Below the pieces are notes generated by a model. The model was not told the origin of the DNA, did no database searches, and saw only the letters and a list, made by a program, of their open reading frames with translations. A program made the position numbers and the translations under genes. 64,000 bases of DNA from Microstegium vimineum (taxonomy: Eukaryota > Streptophyta > Magnoliopsida > Poales > Poaceae). Location of the stretch: assembly GCA_022036555.1 (NCBI GenBank), contig CM039123.1, positions 16,094,326-16,158,325 on the forward strand. The letters run 5' to 3'. Numbering within the stretch: position 1 is the stretch's first letter; every line of letters starts with the position of its first letter. Positions 45,208-55,621 of the stretch are shown piece after piece.

Positions 45208-46212
45208 ATGGGGGCGCAGCTCATCATGCCCTTGGCCGCCGCCGTGCTCGTCGTCCTTGCGCTGCTGGTCACGTCGGCTGGGGCGGACTACTGGAACAGT
45301 GGGACAGCGACGTTCTACGGCGGCCCCGACGCGTCCGGGACCATGGGTACGTACGTCATGGTAGCGCGTACTGCGTGGGCACGCGTGCGTGGAGAGAGCT
45401 AGCCCATGCAGCGGTATGATGCTTGTTTTGTTGCTGATACTTTTGCAGCTGATTTTTGATTGGCTTGTGTCGTTGTGTGTCGCAGGTGGCGCGTGCGGCT
45501 ACGAGAACCTGTACAACGCGGGCTACGGAGTGTTCAACGCTGCGCTGAGCCAGGTGCTGTTCAACGACGGCGCCTCGTGCGGCCAGTGCTACACCATCAA
45601 GTGCGACGCCACCAAGTCCGTGTGGTGTAAGTCCGGCAACACCGTCACCGTCACGGCCACCAACCTGTGCCCGCCCAACTACGGGCTCGCCAACGGCGGG
45701 TGGTGCGGCCCGGGGCGCTCCCACTTCGACATGTCGCAGCCGTCGTGGGAGAACATCGGCGTCTACCGCGGCGGCATCATCCCCGTCCTCTACCAGCGGT
45801 ACGTACAACTATATAAGATCGATGATATATATATAGAGATAGTAATCAACCGATCGACGAAATATGATATCGATGTGGCATGTATGCAATAATATGCAGG
45901 GTGCGATGCTCGAGGCAGGGAGGCGTGAGGTTCAGAATCACCGGGTCCCAGTACTTCCAGCTCATCCTCATCAGCAACGTCGGCGGCAGTGGGTCCATCC
46001 AGGCCATGTCAGTGAAGGGGACCAACACCGGGTGGATTGGCATGACGCGGAACTGGGGAGCGCAATGGCAGAGCAACTCGGGGCTCCTTACCCAGGCGCT
46101 CTCCTTCACGCTCACCTCCACCGGCGGCCAGACGATGTGCATCAACAACGTCGTGCCGTCGTGGTGGGAGCTGGGCATGGCGTTCGCCACCAACGCGCAG
46201 TTTGACTATTAA
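45208..46212 (+). CDS. EXPA: alpha-expansin (three exons)
   Basis: Exons are 45208-45346, 45486-45798 and 45900-46212, all with GT…AG introns, encoding 254 residues. The protein is a secreted cell-wall-loosening factor that disrupts cellulose-xyloglucan contacts without hydrolysis. Residues 1 to about 26 form a signal peptide (LAAAVLVVLALLVTSAGA). The GH45-like domain follows with TATFYGGPDASGTMGGACGY, conserved Cys residues, TATNLCPPNYGL and the HFD motif. The C-terminal CBM63-type domain has GGVRFRI, NVGGSGSI, RNWGAQWQ and a WW near the end. Both introns are at the classic EXPA positions (after GTMG and after the YQR). The GGWCGPGRSHFD insertion separates it from beta-expansins. It faces a paralogue 2.6 kb downstream. 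Which EXPA number it is cannot be told from sequence alone. Confidence 0.95.
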
Positions 46213-46529
46213 TTAACTCGCTGCATCAACCATCGGAACCGGCCGCACAATTGCATGTGCGTGTGCGTGTGCTGCCTGGCCTGATGCCTCTGAAGATTTT
46301 AAATGATCAAAATCAGTTGACCTAGCTAGTGGTGTCCGTAATTGCATGTGGGTTCATCTGGATTTTGATCGTGCATGATCGCATCTTGTCGAATCATGCA
46401 TTAGTTTCTACAATCTGAACGTACATGCATATATGTACACACCAATGTACTTTCATTCGGTTCAATTGTTTTATGAAGTGGAATATATATACACGCTATT
46501 AGTAATTTCCATTCTTATCGATCGGATCA
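46213..46529. other. 3' flank of the first expansin
   Basis: Contains a GTGCGTGTGCGTGTG run and several TGCATG/CATGCA words. No AATAAA was seen close to the stop, so the polyadenylation site is not placed. Confidence 0.4.
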
Positions 46530-46544
46530 CTATGCATGGTTGCT

Positions 46545-47600
46545 CGGTCATTTGGCCCTGTTCGGCTAGTCGTTTATTCGACTAATAAGCCGCTGATGCT
46601 ACCATGGCTGATAAGCAAACATGATGTATATTTCTTATCTGAAACACTTCTCTGTTTTTTTAAGACTCTGACTAACAAACCAGCTAGGCAGCCAGTAATT
46701 ACAGCTCAGAAACTAATCAACACCAATCCGTCCTTTTTAAAACTAATAGAGTGCAAATCTTCTTTCCAAACACAAATTTCTTTTTCAATTAACTCTAGCT
46801 CCCCTTGCTTTGCTCCGCATCCTTATCCCTTCTCTCTTCGCCCACCCAAACTCTCCCTCTCCCATTATCTCTCCTCTATCTCTCCCCTCCTCAAATCTCG
46901 TCTCCTCCGTCTCTCCTCCGCTCTCCCGCTCTCAGTTCTTGCGTAGTCAGATGCGCAAGGTCAACACGGATCCATTGTCTCTAGACCTCTCCATGGTGTT
47001 TTCTCTCCTCTCGCACACACACTCTATCATCAGATCTAGCATGGCCTTAGCTCTGGTGTAGCCAAGGCGAACACTGGTGTGGCCTCTAGCGGCACTCTTC
47101 CCTCCATGCATGGATGTGTGGGCAGCCTCTTTGGTGCTCTCTCCCCTCTCTCACACTCTCTCCCCGAACCTCTCCTCTCCATAGTGTTCTCTCTCTCCTC
47201 TCACACACACACTCTCTCTCATCAGACGCGGCATGAGATGACCTTAGATTTGAGGTTAGAGCGGTTACCAACAGCCAGTCCAGCTAGTGCTGGAGCGACC
47301 CATCAGGCTGTACTTTTTTTTCCTATTTTTTGTTTTCTAAAGGCCCATGACCCGTGGTTGTAGTATTGGCAATGGAAGCACATGTTTATCATTACTGATA
47401 ACACATTGCTGCAGGTACAAAAGTCTAACAGTGATAGGGTTTTTATCCGACGGTATTTTCCGGATCCGTATGTATACTATTTGCAGCTAACAAGCCAATC
47501 TGTAATTACAACTCAGAAACTAACGAACAACGACCATTCCTTTTTAAACTATTCCGGTATCAGACACGCGCACCTCAAAGTCAGAAACCTACACTAATCA
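46545..47600. repeat. repeat-rich segment with two pairs of direct repeats
   Basis: Starts with GGCCCTGTTCGGCTAGTCG…AATAAGCCGCTGATGC, like the end of a common grass MITE. One direct repeat is about 70 bp (about 46675-46745 and 47487-47555, sharing TAATTACARCTCAGAAACTAA and CCTTTTTAAA). A second is about 60 bp (about 46990-47045 and 47177-47240, sharing TCCAT(G/A)GTGTT, CTCTC runs and ACACACTCT…ATCAGA). The middle is CT-rich. A degraded composite repeat or a tandem duplication would explain this. Confidence 0.5.
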
Positions 47601-48824
47601 GTTAATAAATAAATAAAGTCCAACAGAATTGCCCCATGAGATGCTGATTGGTGATCATGTGACGTTACAGCAGAGCAATTTCTTATAAATGATATACAGA
47701 GGTAGTTAGTTCCATTCATGCTATCAGCATGCATGGGTGGTTAATTTGAATTCAATTTATTTTTGAGGGTGTGAATATAATTGGTCCATATGGGATTTAT
47801 CGTCCGTTGACTTGCGCATGTTTACAGTTGATGATATATAATAAGTTATGATCATTTATTTTCACTAAGAAAACCCCATAGATAAAAAATTTTTTGCACA
47901 TATATATATAATTCATATAACTTGTAGCTTCTAGCTAGGAACAGGACCTAGATATATTGTGTAAGGAAAAAATAAGGTCGCTGTGGAATGGAACAAAATT
48001 AAATGGTATTTTGATTTTGGAACGAACACCATACTTGAAACCCCAAAGGTGACATTTTTATTAATCTATGTCGTCAGCAATGTATCTGCAAAGTCTAACT
48101 ATTTCAAAATAGCACAAACTTCATAGTATAATGTAGCACAAAATTGTCGTGCATGCATATGTCCAGTCCAAATAAACAAAAAGGGCTACCACGTTGTTGT
48201 TATAGCTACAGTGAAATTAAAAATGATATCTAAGTACATATCAAAAACTAAGTGCAGTATGTAAAAAGCCAAAATTTCATATAATTTAGGAGAATATATA
48301 GTAGGAGTATCCTAATAAGTCGCTTATTACCTGTAATACAAAAAATGTGGGTATTTTGCTATTGAGCCTGAGGCATTACGTATTTTGAAATACAGTGATA
48401 ATGATTTTTGACTCGATAACAATTAATAAATCTCCAAATAACAGAATGTTTACACAACGTATACTTATATATAAGGTTTACCCTCAATAATACGCTTATA
48501 TATAAATCTAATAAGACTCGGAAAACACAATAACGTACGTCTAAAAATGAAATTGGGGTGACAAGAAACGTCTGTGTGTGAGAAGAAAAAAATATACATA
48601 TATAGATAGAGGACGAATGAATTTGAAATTATACATGCATGGGCGCGCACCTCCTGCAGTCGGAGCATCATCACGTAGGGATCGGAAGAAGCCAGTCATG
48701 ACTCGTCACCAAGGATGCAATGGCAAGTGCAGCTAGCTCTGTCAAAATCACGAGCACGCACACGCCACGTTGGACCGACCGAGCCGCAAGAAATGGCGAA
48801 AGCATTTGTATGCATGTTGTTTCA
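47601..48824. other. AT-rich spacer between the convergent expansins
   Basis: Shared 3' flank of the two expansin genes, AT-rich with no supportable gene. Two TTATATATAA(A/G) words occur near 48465-48505. Terminators or poly(A) signals for the minus-strand gene are not clear. Confidence 0.5.
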
Positions 48825-49653
48825 TTAGTTGAAGTTTTTGGTGGTGCCGTAGGTCAGGCCGAACTGCCACGACGCGGGCGCGACGTACAGGAACTGAATG
48901 TACTGCCCGCCGGTGGTGGTGACGGCGAAGCTTAGCACCTGGCCGACGAGCCCAGAAAGCGCCTGCCAGTTGGCGCCCCAGTTCCTGGACATCTGGATCC
49001 ACCCGGTCTTGTCGCCCTTCACCCAGGCGGCCGCCACGGCGCCGCTGCCGCCGACGTTCTGTATGTTGACGAGCAGGTAGTAGACGGAGCCGGCGATGCT
49101 GAAGCGCACGCCGCCAGTGCGCGAGCACTTAACCTGCTGGTACACGACGGGGATGATGCCGCCCTCCACGAAGCCGATGTGCTCCCACGCCGGCTGCGAC
49201 ATGTCGAAGTGCGGCCGCCCCGGGCCGCACCACCCGCCGTTGGGGAGCCCGTAGTTGGGCGGGCACAGGTTGGTGGCGGTCACGGTGATGGCGTTGCGGG
49301 CTGGCCGCTTCTTGCAGTACTTACCTCCCAAGCGTGTTGGGTCGCACTTGATGAGGTAGCACTGCCCGCACGATGCGCCGTTGTTGAACAAGGTCTGGCT
49401 CAGCGCCGCGTTGTTAATGCCGTAGCCGGCGTTGTATAGGTTGTCATACCCGCACGCGCCACCTACATACACATGTTTGCATTTGTTATATATATATAAT
49501 ATACAGTCCTGTATATTCATTCTTACCCATCGTGCCGGAGCCGTCGGCATCGCCGTAGAACGTCGCGGTGCCCAGTGTCCAGCCTGCGGCGGCCAGCCCA
49601 AGGCACGCTGCAAGGACTGTGCACAGGATCAATGATCTGGACGACGTGTCCAT
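48825..49653 (-). CDS. EXPA: alpha-expansin (two exons)
   Basis: Exon 1 is 49653-49527 and exon 2 is 49462-48825, encoding 254 residues. A GT…AG intron lies at the same point as intron 1 of the other gene (after GTMG). The second EXPA intron is absent, so VVYQQVKCSR is continuous. The signal peptide is MDTSSRSLILCTVLAACLG with AAAG after it. The catalytic-like domain has TATFYGDADGSGTMGGACGY, TATNLCPPNYGL and HFDMSQPAWEHIGF. The CBM63-type domain has GGVRFSI, NVGGSGAV, SRNWGANWQ and SWQFGLTY. It has a Lys/Arg-rich CKKRPARNA segment where its neighbour has CKSGN. Its role is the same as that of the neighbour: acid-induced wall loosening in the apoplast. The two genes converge and probably arose by inverted local duplication. 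Confidence 0.94.
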
Positions 49654-49765
49654 ATATGGACGTCGGCAATGCAGAGAATGGTAAGGTTTGTATGTGTAAG
49701 TACGTTCTGAGCTGAGCTTGTGCAGTGGATGGAATGAGATGCAAGGCGTCTGCGACACGCCCGTG

Positions 49766-49774
49766 CTTAAATAG
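49766..49774 (-). promoter_or_regulatory. TATA box of the second expansin
   Basis: The minus strand reads CTATTTAAGC, about 115 bp before the ATG at 49653. The same TATTTAAGC core is found upstream of the first expansin. Confidence 0.65.
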
Positions 49775-49786
49775 CAGCTAGAGATA

Positions 49787-49845
49787 GAAAGAAGAAGAAG
49801 AAGAAGAAGAAGAAGAAGAAGAAGAAGAAGAAGAAGAAGAAGAAG
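49787..49845. repeat. (GAA)n microsatellite in the second expansin promoter
   Basis: About 19 nearly perfect GAA units on the plus strand ((CTT)n on the sense strand), ending about 15 bp upstream of the TATA box. It generates a spurious poly-Leu frame. Confidence 0.97.
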
Positions 49846-50700
49846 CGCGGCGTGGGCTAACCTCAGGCGCAAGAATTTATTATGTTATTAATCACGGCCA
49901 GGAGGGGTGGTGATTAGGGCCGGGTATGATGGTCGATAATCCTGATTGCTTCGTGTCAGACGAAGCCAGTCAGAATACAAGAATATATATCCGTGTTCCA
50001 TATCGAAAAGCACATGGCTGCAGATGCAGCGATCGCGCATTCACTGCTGGCTGGATGCAAGGCCTCTGACTTTGGCGTGCGTTGGAGCTAATCATGGATG
50101 CAAATTGCAAGGTGAGTTAGTTGATCGCAGTTTCATACATACCTTGATCTGTTAAGAAGATTTTGCGCCAACGAACCATCAACTAACCCGAATTCCTTTC
50201 ACATTAGTTGAAACCCTGTTCGCAGCATGTTCTGTGGTTCCCAAGATCGAGCAGCAGCCGATCCGGAATGTGAATACACGTTTTTAATTAAGATAAGAGA
50301 AGAGATGTGTAGTTCATTTCTAGTGACGATGCAGTATTGTTCACAAATTTAGAATTAAACTGCCGGCACAAATTTAGAAGGGACATGACTTAATGGATTT
50401 CGAAATATTTTACGGACTGGCCAAATAATTGTTCGAGGGAGTAAGTATCATTACAATTTATAAACGAACTAAACTAACAACTGGTGTCGCTCATTTTGCT
50501 AGTTAAGTTCCTTAGTTAGTGTACCCGTAGAAAGTTCCATAATTAGTGGAGACTAGCTCATCAGGGGATTTATAGTCCATAGATGACTATTCTAAGTTTC
50601 TACCTTAATAACAAGGGAGAGTTTGTTCAATACTTTGTTTTAATTTATATTGGTGAAAATTAATTGATATTAAAAGTAGATTTTTTTAATTATGGAAGAC
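49846..50700. other. upstream flank of the second expansin, no further gene seen
   Basis: Mixed composition with no convincing ORF. It probably contains distal promoter sequence for the minus-strand expansin. No TE edge was identified. Confidence 0.45.
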
Positions 50701-51032
50701 TTTATTAAGAACTTCAAGAACAATACATCGAGTGGATGTGACGTGGAGAGGCCAGGGTCACAGTCTCACAGATGGCCAACAGGCCGGCCCGGCCTAGCAC
50801 GACCCGAGCACGAGGCAGACACGATCCGATGGGGTTCAAGCCGGCATGGCACGCCGTGCGTCTTGGGCAAAGCATGCCTCGTGCTCGGCCAACGGCCAAG
50901 GGCACGGCTTGTCAGGCCAACTTTTGGACTGGGCTAGCCCAAAAAGCACAGCCTGCGGAGGAGTATGGGTCAGCCCGAGACCCACGTCGCAAAGGAGCAA
51001 AGGGTCGTCCACTTTGTTTCATGTGCCATCGT
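50701..51032. repeat. GC-rich repeat fragment, left of the solo LTR
   Basis: Strings such as AGGCCGGCCCGGCCTAGCACGACCCGAGCACGAGGC and GCTCGGCCAACGGCCAAGGGCACGGC are typical of a dispersed grass DNA-transposon family rich in GGCCCG/CGGGCC words. The sequence continues on the far side of the solo LTR at 54884. No TIR could be assigned. Confidence 0.35.
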
Positions 51033-54000
51033 TGTAAAAGAATCGTCCAAATTACAAAAACTTAAGTCAAAAAACCTTCGCTGATGCGATAAATTTTCGT
51101 CCTTAGGCATTCATAATCCCGGTAGTCCGTGAAACCACGACGGATTTCATTCCTTGCTCATCTCAGCCAAGATTGCTTAGTTCAACATACCATTCATACG
51201 TTACATAAAGTTCCAAATACGAATTACATCAGAGTACGAGTAAAAGTTATTACATCCCCAAATGTCTTGCTGCAGAAATAGTTTTGAAATCAACTCTCAC
51301 ACACACTTAGTTCATTACAGTGCTAGTACCAAGTCATTTCTCACAAAAGCAAAGTTAAGACTTCAGAAGTGACCATAGCCCATGGTCCTAGTTGACACAC
51401 ATAGCTGGGTAGAGACAGTTGATACAGTACCCGTAGTGCATCTATCCATCTGCAAACAACAATGGGAACGAAGCCCTGAGTACTCGAATGTATTCAGCTA
51501 GACTTATCCGTCTTAAACTAAAATAACGACACCAAGGATAATGTAGGTTTTATGGTAGTAGGAGGTCGAACTCTTTTTTGCGGAAAAGCATAATAAGTAG
51601 TGCTTGATTGAATTGAGCCATGTTTTAGTAATAGTACCTGTTATCTATGTGAGCACCTGTACTAAGCAATACACTTGTTTAAACAGAGAATGGCCAGTTT
51701 GCCCTTCTGGTTCCATCATATTATTTCATCGTAACCATTTACGTGATTAATTGTTCCCACGCTAGTGTAGCAATTGTCAAGTTCTCACTAACAGGGAGAG
51801 ACCACGGTTCGAATCGGATTCCTATCCAACTGGAGGGTTTGTTCCTCACCCAAACCTCGTAACCCTTGAACGGGGGCGCGACAGTCGCCTAGCCAACCTT
51901 TCAAACCAAGATCGCCCCACAACTAGCAACAAGCCCGAGGACCGCCCGACACCCAGGGCGCTTCGGCTAGGGAACAGCTAGCCAGCCATTGGACTTACAC
52001 TCTGCATCCTCGTCACCCCGCACAAACAAGCGGTCAGGTTCGTCCTTGGTTTGGCTAGTAGGTAAGTTTCGTGGCTCGAACAAGTTATCTTGCCAGCTAA
52101 GGGTTGAGGCATGTGTTCAACATGACAAGAGGGACACCACCCGATCGGCCCAAAAGCGGGCACGTCCGTAGGGTACCAGCCTAGGGCGCACAACTCGCCT
52201 AGATGTTCCCAGTATCCTACGTCCGGATAATTTACCAACCTTCCCGGTTGCCTTTCCAATTCATGATATCTTTCATACCACCTGCGTGCCACGTAGAGCA
52301 TTACGTGACATGGGGTCACGAGCGTCTCATATTAATTAAGCAGTGCTAAGCATCTATCTTTTCTATACTAGCGGGCTAACAAGGATATATGGATATCAAA
52401 GACAAGGATGGTAATATGCAATAAGTAGGTTCACCCAACTCCTATACCTAATGCAACAATCATATATAACATAGTAAGTTAATATCATAAATTAGAGTTA
52501 GGATGTTCCGGGGCTTGCCTTTCTCGAATGAGCTAGACCGGTGATCGGGACACTCCTGGAGTTCCTCATTGTGTTCTTCGTTCACGGGCCCATCGTTGAC
52601 ATCGGGCTGACTAGCTCCGTCTGGCTCCTGATTGAGAACGTACTGTGCTTCCTCCTGCGATCCTGTATGATGCATATATGCGAATGATATGAGACAATAT
52701 TTATTATCAACTTGTACAAGAGCACTAAGGATGATGAGATATGCAATGCTCATGATGTTCTTTCGTTTTAATGCTTTATAGTAGGTGCAAATCTTTTCTC
52801 TTGTAGTTAGTTATTACAAGTGTTACAAAGCAATTCAACTTATCACACAAGTGATCTACTACTATTAGCAAGGTACCAGTTCAGGTTGCTACAGCAGTTT
52901 AATTAGTTTACACTTCAATTAATTAACTAAACCCATCCATTAACAATTAATAAAGTTAGAAAATTAGCACAACAAAAGACACCCTACGAAAAACAGTTCA
53001 GAAAATTCTACAAAAATCACAGTAGCTTACACTTTGACAATTTAGCATACTCAAATTTTTCCAAGTTAAAAGAAACAGTATTTTGCTCTACACAAAATTA
53101 ACAAGTTAAGGCTTAAAAGCACTAAAAATACTTAGTACAGTGAAGTGGTGAATTTACCAAGTTGATATTTTTGTTACTACTAAACCTTAATGGAAAGCTA
53201 CACAAAGTAACAACCCTTTATATCTAGTATTTAATTATTAAAAATACCACAAATTACAGATCAAGCACATTTTAAATGCTCATAATTATTTTCCTATAAC
53301 ATTCAGAACACTTTGTACTTAATGGAACAGGACTGATTTTTAGCATATGCAGATTAGGGCTTAACCATTTAAACCAGTTTTAATCCAAATCACAATTAAT
53401 TAAATCTAAACAGAAATTTACTAAAAAACTTGCAAGAAACACTCACAAATATTTCATGATTTAGATCATTTTTCAACGAGTTACAATTTTACAAGCATTT
53501 AAAATAACTGAAAAAGAATACAAGAAAAGGCTGTAGACCTTTCGACCCAACATGCCATCAGCCGAGACGGCCTGTTCCAGGGAACTCGGCGCGCTGACAG
53601 GTGGCGCACGAGGGTGACCCCACGCGTCAGTGAGCCGTGCGGTCCGAGGCTCTCGCCGGCGATATGTCGCCGCCTGGCGAGGTCTCCGGTGAAGCTGCGG
53701 GTACCAATGCTTTCCGTCTTCCCGAGGCGAACCCAGCACACCCTAATCACGTACTATGGTGGCCGGATTGGAGCTCGTCGGCGCCAATGGCGGCACGATG
53801 GCATGGTCGCACGGCTTCAACCAAGCGGCGCTAGAGCTTCATAGTGCCACGGTGAGTGCGGTGCTCGCGCTAGCTAGGGTTGGCGGTGGCCGGATTGATG
53901 CGGTCCACGGTGAGGTGCTCGTCGGCTCCGGCGCGGAGCTCGGGTGAGCGTGTTCCGGGAAGAGGGGTCCTTACCTCGGGTCGTTGTCGGGTGTTGCGGG

Positions 54001-54878
54001 CTCGGGAGGCGAAGCGGAAAGGCGCGGGAGGTGGAGGGAGGTGTGGTGGTGTGGGGTGGTCGGAACGGCGCTGACGACGGATGTGAGCGCGGCGACACTC
54101 GGCTACCCGAGTTCGCGCAGGCGAGAGCGAGGGAGAGGGAGAGAGCGTGCGCTCAGGCAGGGGGAGATAGAATGGAGAGAGTGGAGGAGGGGAGCGTCCC
54201 GTTAGGGGATTTGGCAGAGGCGCGGCAGAGCTCGCCGGCCACGCGCGGCTTGTCGCCGGCATGCGCATGCCGCGTGGCGAGCGCCGCCTGCGTGCGGTCG
54301 GGGCACGGGCGTCGCGCGTGATCGCGTGGGCGGGATCACGCGGGAGCGGGCGCAAGTGCAGGCCAAGCCGGCTTCGGCCGCTAGGCCGCTTCGTTGGCGG
54401 CCTGCCCATGAAGGTGAGTCTCCACTTTTCCTTTTTCTTTTTATTTTATTTGTTTTGTTTGCTTTTGAAACTGGTTTAAGAACTCAAAACTAGTCTTTAG
54501 GGTAAATACCAAAGTTGTTTGAAATAATTTAACTTACATTTTTGGTTAAAGAGTCTAGGTCAGATTCTCAATAGATTTTGAATTAAGGTTTAAAACCTAA
54601 ATTGGACCTTTTTCCGTCATTTTCTAAATGATTTTTAATATTTATTTCTTGGTATAAAACCCCTGGTTAAAATCATGCTTAATTATTCTTAGAATGTTTA
54701 AGACTTGATTAAAACACCAACAACTTTTATAAACTAGTTCACATAAATATTGAAAAGCAAATCAATTTAAATTCAATTTCAACATAAAATGACATGATGA
54801 CATATGATGATGCTAATGAGATGAATGCTTTGCAAATGATCATGTGGATTATGCAATACTTAACACTAGGGTGTTACA
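51033..54878 (-). mobile_element. solo LTR related to the chromovirus LTR
   Basis: On the minus strand it starts TGTAACACCCTAGTGTTAAG and ends CGATTCTTTTACA. It is flanked by a perfect TSD, ATCGT (51028-51032 and 54879-54883). It has the same layout as the LTRs at 14066 and 24412: AT-rich head, GC-rich block (53540-54420), AT-rich middle and an acidic ORF segment. It also shares the CATGGGCT…TGGTCACTTC and TTTCACGGACTACCGGGA blocks, but is clearly diverged. At 3846 bp it is an unusually long solo LTR. Confidence 0.92.
52525..52680 (-). other. acidic ORF segment in the solo LTR (homologue of 16060-16182)
   Basis: Part of a 97-codon frame (52753-52460). It has GSQEEAQYVLNQEPDGAS, an acidic middle and LQECPDHRSSSF. 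It aligns with the LTR peptide at 16060-16182 at both ends while the DNA between has diverged. This suggests selection at the protein level at some time in the past. Confidence 0.5.
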
Positions 54879-54883
54879 ATCGT

Positions 54884-55390
54884 GAGCAGGTAGGAGGAGC
54901 CATCACTGGACCTCATGGGGGAGCACCGCCGCCTGCCACACCTAAGAACACAGTCGAGTAGATCTGAGGATGGGGAGACGAATGAGGCAAGCAGAGCTGA
55001 GAAGACGTAGAAGATCGAGGATGGGATGTCCTGTCAATCGATGTCGGCTAAGGAGGCACCGACGCAAATGGAAGGAGCGACGGCAAGTGGAAGGAGCACC
55101 ATTGCCGTTATCGGGTGGTAGGGTTCGACGACGCAAGTGGAAGGAGCACTGTTGCCAAGCGCCATCGCCGTCACCTCCTTCACAGAGTAGAAGGGGTGGA
55201 GAGTAGAGGGGAATGGCCGAGTGGTCTATGGAGCTATAGGGTTGTAGTTGGACCATAATTTATGTTGGGCTATACAGATTGTTCACCTGTTAATGACGGG
55301 TCGTCCTGGGTCTCCTTTCTTGGTTGGCATAGAGTCGCAACACCACCATTCGGTGGGGTTGTTCCAATAAGCACCTACATCAAATATGTC
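54884..55390. other. spacer right of the solo LTR with short tandem units
   Basis: Contains three or four copies of GCAARTGGAAGGAGC between 55060 and 55150. An arginine-rich frame (54970-55206) results from them and is not considered a gene. The junction with the Athila-like gag lies near 55390. Confidence 0.4.
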
Positions 55391-55399
55391 TACAAGATT

Positions 55400-55621
55400 T
55401 ACAGATTATAATCCTTCCGGTTGTGATGGAATACCGGGGTTAGTGGTAGGAACAACAACAACTATCTGGGTTAGCTGAGATTCAATCATTTTATTAAAGC
55501 TAATTTGATTTTTGATGGCAACAAAAAAATTATCCATCCTATTATTTATAGTTTCTAGTATTTTATCATTGGATGCTAATTTCTTAGACATGTTATCCAT
55601 TAATTTTCCTTGATTAGCTAC
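55400..55621 (-). pseudogene. Athila-like gag, C-terminal fragment
   Basis: The reading (NQGKLMDNMSKKLASNDKILETINN…FFVAIKNQISFNKMIESQLTQI, then PSQPEG) is the conserved coiled-coil region after the knuckle in Athila/Calypso gag. It continues the frame at 57345 across the solo LTR. The element ends abruptly after PEGL. Confidence 0.8.

Noticed and set aside
48825..49613. 262-codon unspliced frame on the minus strand starting at 49613
   Set aside because: It reads through the intron of the expansin. The spliced form with a start at 49653 gives a proper signal peptide and the conserved GTMG-GACGY junction.
49486..49872. Frame with a long poly-Leu run
   Set aside because: It is the translation of the (GAA)n microsatellite and the expansin leader.
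51800..51830. CGGTTCGAATCGGATTCC, like a tRNA T-loop/B box
   Set aside because: It lies in an LTR and has a counterpart in the other chromovirus LTRs. No acceptor stem or anticodon arm fits.
53473..54479. GC-rich ORFs of up to 179 codons
   Set aside because: Same explanation: the GC-rich block of a solo LTR, with no conserved peptide apart from the separate acidic segment.
54970..55256. Arginine-rich and complementary ORFs
   Set aside because: They derive from GCAAGTGGAAGGAGC repeats and have no homology signal.
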